Source: Polaribacter atrinae
Lineage (GTDB): Bacteria; Bacteroidota; Bacteroidia; Flavobacteriales; Flavobacteriaceae
DNA length: 64,000 bases
Assembly (NCBI RefSeq): GCF_038023995.1
Contig: NZ_CP150660.1
Location: 1,238,501-1,302,500 of the forward strand
Reading direction: 5' to 3'
Under the pieces are notes generated by a model, which saw only the letters and a list, made by a program, of their open reading frames with translations, ran no database searches and was not told where the DNA came from. Position numbers and translations under genes: made by a program. Below are positions 55,475 to 63,919 of this stretch, piece after piece. Position 1 is the first letter of the stretch. Every line of letters begins with the position of its first letter.

Positions 55475-56359
55475 ATGGCAAAAGCAACCAAAAAACAAGC
55501 TTTAGGACGAGGATTATCTGCTTTATTGCAAGAATCTTCTAACGTAATTTCTGCATCAGATAAAAATGCAGACAAAGTTGTTGGAAGTATTATTGAAATA
55601 GAATTAGATTTAATTGATGTAAATCCTTTTCAACCTAGAACTTATTTTGACGAAGAAGCGTTAAGAGAACTAGCAAGTTCTATAAAAGAATTAGGAGTTA
55701 TTCAGCCAATTACAGTTAGAAAATTAGAAGCTAATAAATTTCAATTAGTTTCTGGAGAGCGTCGTTTTAGAGCTTCTAAATTAATTGGAAACAAAACTGT
55801 TCCGGCTTACATAAGACTTGCCAACGACCAAGAAATGCTAGAAATGGCATTGGTAGAAAACATTCAACGTAAAAATTTAGATCCAATAGAGGTTGCTTTA
55901 TCATACCAACGTTTAATTGATGAAATTCAATTAACGCAAGAAGAATTAAGTACTAGAGTTGGTAAAAAACGTTCTACAGTAACCAACTATTTACGTTTGT
56001 TAAAATTAGATCCAATTTTACAAACAGGTATGCGAGATGGTTTTATTTCTATGGGACATGGTCGTGCTATGATTAATGTAGAAAATACAGAAGATCAATT
56101 AGCCATTTACGAGAAAATATTAAGAGATAAATTATCTGTAAGGCAAACTGAAGATTTAGTAAAAAGCTTAAAATCTGGAACGATTGCAAAACCAAAAAAG
56201 AAACCAATACCTAGCTACATTAAAAGTAGTGTAAAAGACATTAGTGAATACTTTGGTCATAAAATAGACGTTACTGTTAGTAATAATGGTAAAGGGAAAA
56301 TTTCGATTCCTTTTCATTCTGAAGAAGATTTTAACCGTATAAAAAACTTATTAAAATAA
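55475..56359 (+). CDS. parB: Chromosome-partitioning protein ParB
   Basis: This is a CTP-dependent DNA clamp of 294 residues that loads at parS sites. The N-terminal domain has NPFQPRTYFDEEALRELA (about 46-63) and the CTPase/arginine patch GERRFRASKL (about 96-105). The central HTH includes TQEELSTRVGKKRSTVTNYL (about 156-175). A C-terminal dimerisation domain follows. The stop codon touches the GTG start of the next gene. I did not find a clear parS (TGTTNCACGTGAAACA-like) sequence in the window by eye. Confidence 0.96.
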   Translation: MAKATKKQALGRGLSALLQESSNVISASDKNADKVVGSIIEIELDLIDVNPFQPRTYFDEEALRELASSIKELGVIQPITVRKLEANKFQLVSGERRFRASKLIGNKTVPAYIRLANDQEMLEMALVENIQRKNLDPIEVALSYQRLIDEIQLTQEELSTRVGKKRSTVTNYLRLLKLDPILQTGMRDGFISMGHGRAMINVENTEDQLAIYEKILRDKLSVRQTEDLVKSLKSGTIAKPKKKPIPSYIKSSVKDISEYFGHKIDVTVSNNGKGKISIPFHSEEDFNRIKNLLK

Positions 56360-56950
56360 GTGTTTATTAAAAAAATCATATTTGTTTTATTCCTTTCATT
56401 CTTTACTGCCTCTATTTTTGGGCAGAAAGATTCTGTGAACGTGAAAGACTTAAAAATAAAGGGAGATATTAAAATTGAAAAAGGTGGTGTTTACGATGCA
56501 CTCGCCCCTTCTAAAGCAGCATTTTATTCTGCAATATTTCCAGGAATGGGACAGATTTACAATAAAAAATATTGGAAAGCACCAATTGTTTGGGGTGCTA
56601 TGGGTACTAGTATTTATTATTATTTAGACAATAATAAAGAATACCATAGATACAGAACTGCTTACAAACTTAGAAAAAATAATTTAGTAGACGAGTTTAC
56701 CGTAGATGGTGTAGAAATACTTTCTTTAGAAACTTTAGAAAGAGCACAAGAACAATTAAGTGAAAATAGAGACATGTCTTTATTAACCACTGTTATTTTG
56801 TATGTTTTACAAATTGTAGAAGCTAGTGTAAATGCACATTTATTACAGTTTAACACCGATGATGATTTATCATTTAAGCCTACTTTTATTAACGACCCTA
56901 CTTATTTTGAAGCACCAAAAGTAGGTCTAACAATTAAATATAATTTTTAA
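56360..56950 (+). CDS. DUF5683 family membrane protein
   Basis: This is a 196-residue envelope protein with a GTG start directly after the parB stop (TAAGTG). A signal peptide (about 1-20, ending IFGQ) is followed by the DUF5683 core SKAAFYSAIFPGMGQIYNKK (about 50-69) and WKAPIVWGAMGTSIYYYLDN (about 71-90), two hydrophobic segments. A third is near residues 135-155. The family has no known function. Its fixed position between parB and dapB, with no spare bases, implies tight coupling with cell-cycle and cell-wall genes. Confidence 0.88.
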   Translation: MFIKKIIFVLFLSFFTASIFGQKDSVNVKDLKIKGDIKIEKGGVYDALAPSKAAFYSAIFPGMGQIYNKKYWKAPIVWGAMGTSIYYYLDNNKEYHRYRTAYKLRKNNLVDEFTVDGVEILSLETLERAQEQLSENRDMSLLTTVILYVLQIVEASVNAHLLQFNTDDDLSFKPTFINDPTYFEAPKVGLTIKYNF

Positions 56951-56951
56951 A

Positions 56952-57653
56952 ATGAAGATTGCACTATTAGGATATGGAAGAATGGGTAAAGAAATTGAAA
57001 AAATTGCTTTATCTCGTGGACATGAAATAGTAATAAAAAAAGACGTAAATGATGTAATTGATATTACGCTAGCAGATGTTGCAATCGATTTTAGCGTACC
57101 TTCTTCTGCCTATAATAATATTACCGACTGTATTAACAATAACGTTCCTGTAATTTCTGGAACTACAGGTTGGTTAGATAAATATAATGATGCCGTTGCT
57201 CTTTGTAAAGAAAAAAACAGCGCATTTATTTATGCATCTAATTTTAGTTTGGGTGTAAATATCTTCTTTGAATTGAATAAGCAATTAGCTAAAATGATGA
57301 GTTCTTTAGAAGATTATAATATTTCTATGGAAGAAATTCATCATACAAAAAAATTAGATGCACCAAGTGGAACTGCAATTACGTTGGCAGAAGGAATTAT
57401 AGAAAATTCTTCTAAAAACAATTGGGAATTAGATGAAAAAACATCCGAAGAAAATATTCCGATTGTTGCAAAAAGAATTCCTGAAATACCAGGAACACAC
57501 ACCGTATGGTACGACTCTGAAGTAGATTCTATAGAAATTAAACATACAGCACACAGTAGAAAAGGGTTTGCTTTAGGAGCCGTTGTCGCTGCTGAGTGGA
57601 TTATAGGAAAACAAGGAGTTTTCTCTATGAAAGACGTGTTAAACATCCGTTAA
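56952..57653 (+). CDS. dapB: 4-hydroxy-tetrahydrodipicolinate reductase
   Basis: This enzyme of the lysine/diaminopimelate pathway has 233 residues. The N-terminal nucleotide-binding GYGRMGKEIEKIA (residues 7-19) and the DapB signature EEIHHTKKLDAPSGTA (about 130-145), with catalytic His and Lys, are present. The protein is slightly shorter than E. coli DapB, as usual in Bacteroidota. It starts 1 bp after the DUF5683 gene. It supplies meso-diaminopimelate for peptidoglycan, which fits the neighbouring division and export genes. Confidence 0.95.
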   Translation: MKIALLGYGRMGKEIEKIALSRGHEIVIKKDVNDVIDITLADVAIDFSVPSSAYNNITDCINNNVPVISGTTGWLDKYNDAVALCKEKNSAFIYASNFSLGVNIFFELNKQLAKMMSSLEDYNISMEEIHHTKKLDAPSGTAITLAEGIIENSSKNNWELDEKTSEENIPIVAKRIPEIPGTHTVWYDSEVDSIEIKHTAHSRKGFALGAVVAAEWIIGKQGVFSMKDVLNIR

Positions 57654-57731
57654 AAAAAGTAACATTTCGGTAATTTATCGTCTTATCAAAAATAAAAATC
57701 TTCTCGTGAGAGAAAATTAAAGTATACAATT

Positions 57732-59429
57732 ATGACTTATATAGAGTGGTTTATCTTTTTTTTAGCAATACAAGTAATTCATTTTTTAGGTACTTGGAAA
57801 TTATACGTAAAAGCTGGTAGAAAAGCATGGGAAGCTGCAGTACCTGTTTATAACGGTATTGTTTTAATGCAAATTATAAAGAGACCTAAATGGTGGATCA
57901 TTTTATTATTTATTCCAGTAGTTAACCTCTTAATGTTTCCTGTTATTTGGATTGAAACTATTAGAACTTTTGGCTTTTATAAAAAATTAGATTCCTTTTT
58001 AGTAATAGTTACTTTGGGTCTGTATATTTTTTATATCAATTACGCTACAGAAGCAAAATACAATGCAGAAAGAAGCTTAAAACCTCGTTCTGAGCTTGGT
58101 GAATGGGTTAGTTCTATTGCATTTGCAATTATTGCGGCTACTTTGGTACATACTTATTTTATGCAACCTTTTACCATACCAACTTCTTCTTTAGAAAAAT
58201 CTTTATTAGTAGGAGATTATCTTTTTGTAAGTAAGTTTCACTATGGAGCTAGAGTTCCATCTACAGTTATAGCAGCTCCAATGGTACATGATTCTTTACC
58301 TTTTACAGGAACAGCTTCGTACTTAAAAAGTCCACAATTACCTTACACACGTTTACCGGGTTTACAAAAAATTAAAAATAACGATATTGTTTGTTTCAAT
58401 TGGCCTGCAGATACATTAGCAACTATGTGGGGAGATCATTCAGGTAAATTCACTTATAAGCCTGTAGATAAAAAGACCAACTATGTAAAACGTAGTGTTG
58501 GTATTGCTGGAGATTCTTTAGAGATTAAAGATGGTTACGTATATATCAACGGACAAAAAAATAAATTACCATACAGAGCAAAAATTCAGTTTTACTACAC
58601 TTACGAAGCAAAGTCTGCAATAGACAGAAACAATTTCCCTCAGTTTTTAATCAATAAAGAAAGAACAGGAGTTTATAAAATTTTAAATGAATATTGGAAC
58701 AATCCAAAGGTTCAAGAAGCTTTTGATAAGAGTGCTAACTTATCTAAAATAGGATCAGATTCTTTATATACAGAAGTTGCAGGTGGGGTTTCTCAAGATT
58801 TAGCAAGTCGTTTAAAAATGACCAATGTAGCTAACAAAATAAATATTAATTTAACAGAAGAAGAATTTAATCAACTTAAAAAACATCCTTCTACTGTTTC
58901 TGTTAAAAAAGTAAATTATAGAGCTGATGTTGGTATTTTTCCTCATGTAAAAGAAAATGAATGGAGTCAAGATAATATGGGGCCAATTTATATTCCTAAA
59001 GCTGGTGCAACCGTAAAAATTGATGCTAAATCTTTACCATTTTATGAGCAAATTATAAAAAATTATGAAAACAATGATTTGCAAATTGTTGGAGACAATA
59101 TTTTTATTAATGGTAAAAAGGCAGACTCTTATACCTTTAAACAAGATTATTATTGGATGATGGGAGATAACAGACACAACTCTTTAGATGCTCGTTATTA
59201 TGGTTATACACCTTTTGATCATGTATTAGGAAAACCTGTTATGGTTTGGTTTAGTTGGGATGCAAATGCAGCCTCTTTTGGAGAAAAGATAAAATCTATC
59301 CGTTGGGATAGAATGTTTACTACTGTTCACGGAGACGGAGAGCCTGTATCTTATAGATATTTTGTATTTGCCTTAATTGGTTTGTATTTTGGATATAGTT
59401 TCTATAAGGGAAAAAAAGCGAAAAAATAG
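57732..59429 (+). CDS. lepB: Signal peptidase I, long Bacteroidota form
   Basis: This is an inner-membrane serine/lysine protease that removes Sec signal peptides, 565 residues, well above the usual 200-320. The N-terminal 120 residues form three or four membrane segments (DUF5684-like) before the catalytic region. The nucleophile Ser is in TIPTSSLEKSLLVGDY (about 151), with Leu where many enzymes have Met. The general-base Lys is in KRSVGIAGDSLEI (about 253). Box E is GDNRHNSLDARYYG (about 477-490). A roughly 200-residue insert (about 270-460) separates the Lys box and box E. It ends 79 bp before the WbqC gene, with an inverted repeat in between. Confidence 0.95.
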   Translation: MTYIEWFIFFLAIQVIHFLGTWKLYVKAGRKAWEAAVPVYNGIVLMQIIKRPKWWIILLFIPVVNLLMFPVIWIETIRTFGFYKKLDSFLVIVTLGLYIFYINYATEAKYNAERSLKPRSELGEWVSSIAFAIIAATLVHTYFMQPFTIPTSSLEKSLLVGDYLFVSKFHYGARVPSTVIAAPMVHDSLPFTGTASYLKSPQLPYTRLPGLQKIKNNDIVCFNWPADTLATMWGDHSGKFTYKPVDKKTNYVKRSVGIAGDSLEIKDGYVYINGQKNKLPYRAKIQFYYTYEAKSAIDRNNFPQFLINKERTGVYKILNEYWNNPKVQEAFDKSANLSKIGSDSLYTEVAGGVSQDLASRLKMTNVANKININLTEEEFNQLKKHPSTVSVKKVNYRADVGIFPHVKENEWSQDNMGPIYIPKAGATVKIDAKSLPFYEQIIKNYENNDLQIVGDNIFINGKKADSYTFKQDYYWMMGDNRHNSLDARYYGYTPFDHVLGKPVMVWFSWDANAASFGEKIKSIRWDRMFTTVHGDGEPVSYRYFVFALIGLYFGYSFYKGKKAKK

Positions 59430-59493
59430 TATTCAATTTTCGGTAGTAATTTTCAGCAATACAAAACAAGAAATTGCTACTGAAACTAGAGAC
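59429..59493 (-). repeat. Inverted-repeat element between lepB and the WbqC gene
   Basis: The left arm (59437-59453, TTTCGGTAGTAATTTT) and right arm (59471-59487, AAATTGCTACTGAAACT) pair with few mismatches. The minus strand shares TTTCAGTAGCAATTT with the element between rpoB and rpoC (19932-19998). The spacer and flanks differ. Confidence 0.65.
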
Positions 59494-59508
59494 TAAAAAC
59501 CAACAAAA

Positions 59509-60111
59509 ATGTCACTATTTATACCTACTTATTTTGGACCAATTTCTCAGTATACAGAAATTATAAAATCAGATACTATTACTTTTGAAATGGAAGACAA
59601 CTTTCAAAAACAAAGTTATAGAAATAGGTGTTATATTTATAACTCTAACGGAAAACAGTTATTAAATATTCCTGTAAAGGATAAAAACAAAGGAACTTCT
59701 CAACGTAAGAAAACAAAAGATTTACTGGTTGATAATGATGCACTTTGGCAAGACCATCATTTAAAATCTTTACAAACAGCATATAGAACATCTCCATTTT
59801 ACGAGTTTTATGAAGATGATTTGCTTAAAATATTCAATAAAAAATACACCTTTTTACAAGATGTAAATATTGATACCCATTTATTTATTATGGATGCATT
59901 ACAAGTTTCTCTGCAATATACTAAAACTGAAGAATACCTTGTAACAACTACAGAACAAGACTTTAGAGAGTTGGTAGATGTAAAAAATCAACCAAAAAAA
60001 ACTACAGACACTTACATACAAATGTTTGATGACAAACATGGATTTATTCCTAATTTATCCTTTTTAGACCTCCTTTTTATGGAAGGGCCAAATGCTATTA
60101 GTTATTTATAA
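59509..60111 (+). CDS. WbqC family protein
   Basis: This 200-residue protein belongs to the WbqC family, named from O-antigen clusters. It has the typical N-terminal PTYFGPISQYTEIIKSDTI, then YRNRCYIYNSNGKQLLNIPV, and a conserved LWQDHHLKSLQTAYRTSPFYEFY (two adjacent pieces, about 83-105). The biochemical role is unproven. In Bacteroidota it regularly follows lepB outside polysaccharide clusters, so the O-antigen link should not be assumed. The glycan genes at the end of this window are about 2.5 kb away and on the other strand. Confidence 0.88.
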   Translation: MSLFIPTYFGPISQYTEIIKSDTITFEMEDNFQKQSYRNRCYIYNSNGKQLLNIPVKDKNKGTSQRKKTKDLLVDNDALWQDHHLKSLQTAYRTSPFYEFYEDDLLKIFNKKYTFLQDVNIDTHLFIMDALQVSLQYTKTEEYLVTTTEQDFRELVDVKNQPKKTTDTYIQMFDDKHGFIPNLSFLDLLFMEGPNAISYL

Positions 60112-60162
60112 CTATCTTTAATAAAAAAATCTTAGCCATTTACAATTATATAATATTTCTTA

Positions 60163-60741
60163 ATGCAAAAAATATTACAAAACTTTACATCTAAATTTAA
60201 AGATATTTCTAAAAATAGCATTCAAAAATTTTTAAACTTAGCTACAGAAGAAGCCTATAAAAAAAACGAAGTTATAAGTAAAATAGGTGAAATCTCTAAA
60301 GATTTTTACATCATTAAATCGGGTGTTGTTCGGTCTTTTTATTCTGATGAAAAAGGCAAAGAATCTATAAGAACACTTTTTACTCCTAATAAAACTACAG
60401 GATCTTTAGCATCACTTATCTCTAAAAAACCAAGTATACTTACGTATGACTGTTTAACAGACTGTGTAATTTATAAATTTAATTTTAACGAATTAAAAGA
60501 ATTAGCAACAGAAGATATAGATATAGACAACCTTTATTGTACAATGCTAGAATATCTTTTTTTAAATATGGAAGATAGAATTTATGATTTAACACTTCTA
60601 AATGCAACAGAAAAATATTTAAAATTAAAAGATGAAATACCTGAAATTGAAAATCTTATCGCTCAATATCATATTGCCTCTTATCTAAATATTACTGCAG
60701 TTCAGTTAAGTCGAATTAGAAAAGAAATCTACTCAAAATAA
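60163..60741 (+). CDS. Crp/Fnr-family transcriptional regulator
   Basis: This regulator has 192 residues. The cyclic-nucleotide-binding-like beta-roll (about 25-115) contains EVISKIGEISKDFYIIKSGVVRS-type repeats, read in segments. A dimer helix (about 118-140) and a short C-terminal helix-turn-helix (IASYLNITAVQLSRIRKEI, about 172-190) follow. The wing after the HTH is nearly absent, as in many Bacteroidota members. No Cys cluster like that of FNR is present, so it is not an oxygen-sensing Fe-S protein. The ligand is unknown. Confidence 0.88.
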   Translation: MQKILQNFTSKFKDISKNSIQKFLNLATEEAYKKNEVISKIGEISKDFYIIKSGVVRSFYSDEKGKESIRTLFTPNKTTGSLASLISKKPSILTYDCLTDCVIYKFNFNELKELATEDIDIDNLYCTMLEYLFLNMEDRIYDLTLLNATEKYLKLKDEIPEIENLIAQYHIASYLNITAVQLSRIRKEIYSK

Positions 60742-60783
60742 TTTCTATTAACATATGTAAATTTTTATCCTCATATAATACTA

Positions 60784-60791
60784 TACATTTG
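60784..60791 (+). promoter_or_regulatory. -7 element (TACATTTG) upstream of a terminator hairpin
   Basis: TACATTTG is a perfect TAnnTTTG box, identical to those of rpsU and the tRNA-tuf operon. Transcription would begin near 60798 and meet the hairpin at 60828-60866. No upstream TTG was seen. Confidence 0.5.
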
Positions 60792-60827
60792 TACTCAAGA
60801 TTCCCCCTAATATTCTTTTATTATATC

Positions 60828-60866
60828 AAAAAGGATTACTTTCGAGTAATCCTTTTTGTTTTTTTA
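60828..60866 (+). terminator. Strong intrinsic terminator directly before DUF6122
   Basis: AAAAAGGATTACT / AGTAATCCTTTTT forms a 13-bp stem with a 4-base loop, followed by GTTTTTTT and then the ATG of the next gene. It terminates the Crp-family gene or the short transcript from the TACATTTG box. Confidence 0.88.
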
Positions 60867-61174
60867 TGACTATCGAATTTCTTATCCATTATTTCCTACA
60901 TTTTATAGCACCCTTTTTTATCGCTTACTTTTTCTTTAAAAGTAATTGGAAAATTGTTTATTTAATTTTCATCTGTTCTATGCTAGTAGATCTAGATCAT
61001 TTATTAGCAACCCCTATTTTTGATAAAAACAGGTGTAGCATTAATTTTCACCCGCTGCACTCTTATATTGCTATTGGCTTTTATGCACTGGGTTTATTTT
61101 TTAAGAAAACAAGAATACTCTGCATCGCATTGTTATTTCACATGCTTACAGATTATATAGATTGTTATTTATAG
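60866..61174 (+). CDS. DUF6122 family membrane protein
   Basis: This 102-residue inner-membrane protein has three or four hydrophobic segments. Conserved polar residues lie in MLVDLDHLLATP (about 38-49), NFHPLHSY (about 59-66) and FHMLTDYIDC (about 91-100). The D-x-D-H, H-P-L-H and H-x-x-x-D pattern resembles small membrane metal-dependent hydrolases of the YdjM/DUF457 type. I infer a possible metal site; activity is unproven. Its ATG starts in the T tract of an intrinsic terminator, so expression must come from readthrough or an unrecognised promoter. The 3' end overlaps the convergent flippase gene by 10 bp. Confidence 0.75.
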   Translation: MTIEFLIHYFLHFIAPFFIAYFFFKSNWKIVYLIFICSMLVDLDHLLATPIFDKNRCSINFHPLHSYIAIGFYALGLFFKKTRILCIALLFHMLTDYIDCYL

Positions 61175-62652
61175 TATTTTTTTAAAAGAAGATCAAACTC
61201 ATTAGAAATATTAAGTTTAAGAACTACAAGTATATATACTACAGTTATCAAGATGCTTTTTAAAGCGATATTTATAATAGGATGCACAGGAAACTTCCAT
61301 AAATAAATATTACTCACAGAGAAGTCCCAAAAATTAAAAGCTAGATAAAGAACAGTAATGATCAAAATCATTTTTAATGATTTGTCTGTAAAAGGCGTCA
61401 TAGAAAACTTACGTTTTACAAAAAACAACTTAAACGTATTTGCAAAAAAGATAACGATTAAAGTTGCCAAAGCCAAACCATCTGTCCCCATATCTAATTC
61501 ATAGTAAAAAAGTTTATTTAAAAGATAAACAGATAACGCCATAGAAATACTAATAGGTAATGTTATTTTATAAAACTTAGAATTATTTATAATAGCTCCA
61601 TTATTTCCTAAAAAACCATTGTAAAGCTTTAGCACAGAAATCATCAGTACAACCAATGCTCCACCTCCATATTCTTTAGGCAACAAGTTAAATAACTGAC
61701 CAACATTGGCATTTATTAAAACAAAGAAAAGCCCGCTAATTAATAATAAGTTAATAGAACTCTTTTTGTATAAAGAAGCTACTTCCTTATGATTTTCTTC
61801 ATTTAACGTCTTAGAAGTTAAAGGCTGTAGAATGTTTAACATAGCCCTACTAGGCGCCTCAATAAAAGAACCTATAAAAACAGCTACCGAATAATAGGCT
61901 GCAATTACTAAAGATTCTTTACCAGGAATCATAAATTTATCGATGTCTAAAATAATAGCACCTGCACTTCCTGCTAAAATAATATACCCAGAAAAACGAA
62001 TTACTTCTTTAAAGTTATCAGGTCTAGAAAATGTAAATTTTGGCATGTATAAATTAAATGCATAAAACATCATTATAAACATTCTTAAAAAATAGGCGCC
62101 CGTTAAATAGTAAATAAATTCAGGTTTTGTAATCAACTCAAAGTAAACTGCAAATAACAGTATCATAACCATTACTCGATTCCAAAGTTCTTTTAAAATG
62201 TTACCAAAAACAGACTGAAATTGAACTTTAGCCCAAGAATAAAAAATTTCGAAATAAGCACAAGCAACAGCTATTAGGTAAATAACAACCGTATAATCTT
62301 TTATAATAGGGTTTTCTATGGATAAATAATCTCCTATTTCTTTATAAAATAAGTTTCCAAAATAAGCTATTGGAATTGCGATCAATAGCGGTAAAAAAAG
62401 TACCGATGATAGGAAACTATCTTTCTCTTGTTTTGTAAAATAGCTAGAAAAAAACTTTACAATTGTATGATGAATCCCTAATGCAATTAGTGGCATTAAT
62501 AAATTAGACGTAGATAACAAAAAAGTTACCAAACCATAATATTCATCTTCTAAAAAACGAGTATATAAAAACAAGGTATTTATTCCTCCAAAAGCAAAAC
62601 CAAGATAAATAAAAAGCGTGTTTTTTAAAGACTGTTTAAATACAACTCCCAT
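61165..62652 (-). CDS. Polysaccharide flippase (Wzx/MATE-like, MVF superfamily)
   Basis: This is a multi-pass inner-membrane protein of 495 residues with 12-14 hydrophobic helices. It resembles oligosaccharide-lipid flippases that turn undecaprenyl-linked glycans to the periplasmic face. The N-terminus KQSLKNTLFIYLGFAFGGIN and the charged helix ends (RFLEDEYYGLVTFLL) match this group. It is 1 bp behind a glycosyltransferase gene, so it forms part of a surface polysaccharide cluster extending beyond the window. A role in LPS O-antigen, capsule or exopolysaccharide cannot be separated here. Confidence 0.85.
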   Translation of the reverse strand: MGVVFKQSLKNTLFIYLGFAFGGINTLFLYTRFLEDEYYGLVTFLLSTSNLLMPLIALGIHHTIVKFFSSYFTKQEKDSFLSSVLFLPLLIAIPIAYFGNLFYKEIGDYLSIENPIIKDYTVVIYLIAVACAYFEIFYSWAKVQFQSVFGNILKELWNRVMVMILLFAVYFELITKPEFIYYLTGAYFLRMFIMMFYAFNLYMPKFTFSRPDNFKEVIRFSGYIILAGSAGAIILDIDKFMIPGKESLVIAAYYSVAVFIGSFIEAPSRAMLNILQPLTSKTLNEENHKEVASLYKKSSINLLLISGLFFVLINANVGQLFNLLPKEYGGGALVVLMISVLKLYNGFLGNNGAIINNSKFYKITLPISISMALSVYLLNKLFYYELDMGTDGLALATLIVIFFANTFKLFFVKRKFSMTPFTDKSLKMILIITVLYLAFNFWDFSVSNIYLWKFPVHPIINIALKSILITVVYILVVLKLNISNEFDLLLKKYYK

Positions 62653-62653
62653 A

Positions 62654-63919
62654 TTACGAATGTAAACTTTTAATAATCAAAGCTAGTTCTTTGGTCAATT
62701 CTTTTCTATGATATCTTTCAATATTTTTAGAAGCTACAAGCAAACTTCCTTTTTTGTATTGATCATATAATTTTAATATTTCTGATGATAATTTTGCTTC
62801 ATTATTAAAATCAACTACAACACCAGAATTGGTTTCTTTTACAATTTCTGATAAATCTCCATCTTCGGGTCCAATCGCTAAAATGGGTCTTTTTGCTGTT
62901 AAATACTCAAATAATTTTCCAGTTAAAATTCCTTTTGATTTTTCTACATTCGGAATTAACAACAACAAAACTTGTGCTTTCTTTTGGTATTCTATTGCCT
63001 CTTTATGGGTTACATAACCAATAAATTCAGTATTTTTCAATAAATTATTAGTAGAAATTTCTTCTTTCACTTCATCTGAAATATCACCAATAAAATTCAG
63101 TTTTAAAGCATTTTTAAAACCTTCATCTTGTAAGCAAAGTTCCTTTAAAACTTTAAACAATACTTTTGGGTTGCTTTGTTTTGGTAATAAACCAATGTAC
63201 GAAATAGAAAAACCACTATCTAAAACAACTGTGTTACTCGTTAAAACTTCATCATCAAAACCATTGGTAATCACTTCTACCCTACTTGCTTTTTTAGCAA
63301 ATTCATATTTTAAAGAATTACTAACCGTTAATACACAATCTGCATTTTGTAAAACTTTCGTTTCTAATTTTCTATTTATATTTTTAGCAAAAGACAATTG
63401 CTTAAAATCTTTGTTATAGTACAAATCTGCCCAAGGATCTCTAAAATCTGCAAGCCATTTTATACGATTCTTTTTATGCAATTTTTGAGCAATTAAATGC
63501 ATACTATGTGGCGGACCAGTAGAAATAATCGTATCAATCTTATTTGCATCTAAATACTTTTGAAGGTACTTTACAGAAGATTTTACCCAAAAAACTTTAG
63601 GATCGGGAATAAAAAAATTTCCTCTTATAAATGATAAAACTCCTCCGTTACTTGCGTTAGATATTCCACTTTTCTGAGGTTTGTTCTTTTTCCAAAAAAG
63701 AACATCTGTAGGTTCCCAAATAGGTTGTTTTAAAATTTCTATATTTTTAGGAATTTCATTAATTAGGGTATTGTCTTCCTTCGGATAATTTACATTATCA
63801 ACCGTATACACAACAGGCTCTATATCAGATTCTTGTAAATATTTTACAAATTTCAACCAACGTTGCACTCCAGAACCTCCTGCAGGTGGCCAATAATATG
63901 TAATTATTAAGACTTTCAA
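62654..63919 (-). CDS. Family-4-type glycosyltransferase
   Basis: This retaining GT-B glycosyltransferase-like protein has 421 residues. The N-terminus VLIITYYWPPAGGSGVQRWL (about 3-22) has the Gly-rich acceptor-side loop. The C-terminal domain contains GYVTHKEAIEYQKKAQVLLL and LTGKLFEYLTAKRPILAI (about 325-345), with the Glu expected to bind the donor sugar. The start is TTG at 63919, overlapping the TGA of the upstream gene (TTGA), indicating translational coupling. Sugar donor and acceptor are not evident. Confidence 0.85.
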   Translation of the reverse strand: MKVLIITYYWPPAGGSGVQRWLKFVKYLQESDIEPVVYTVDNVNYPKEDNTLINEIPKNIEILKQPIWEPTDVLFWKKNKPQKSGISNASNGGVLSFIRGNFFIPDPKVFWVKSSVKYLQKYLDANKIDTIISTGPPHSMHLIAQKLHKKNRIKWLADFRDPWADLYYNKDFKQLSFAKNINRKLETKVLQNADCVLTVSNSLKYEFAKKASRVEVITNGFDDEVLTSNTVVLDSGFSISYIGLLPKQSNPKVLFKVLKELCLQDEGFKNALKLNFIGDISDEVKEEISTNNLLKNTEFIGYVTHKEAIEYQKKAQVLLLLIPNVEKSKGILTGKLFEYLTAKRPILAIGPEDGDLSEIVKETNSGVVVDFNNEAKLSSEILKLYDQYKKGSLLVASKNIERYHRKELTKELALIIKSLHS

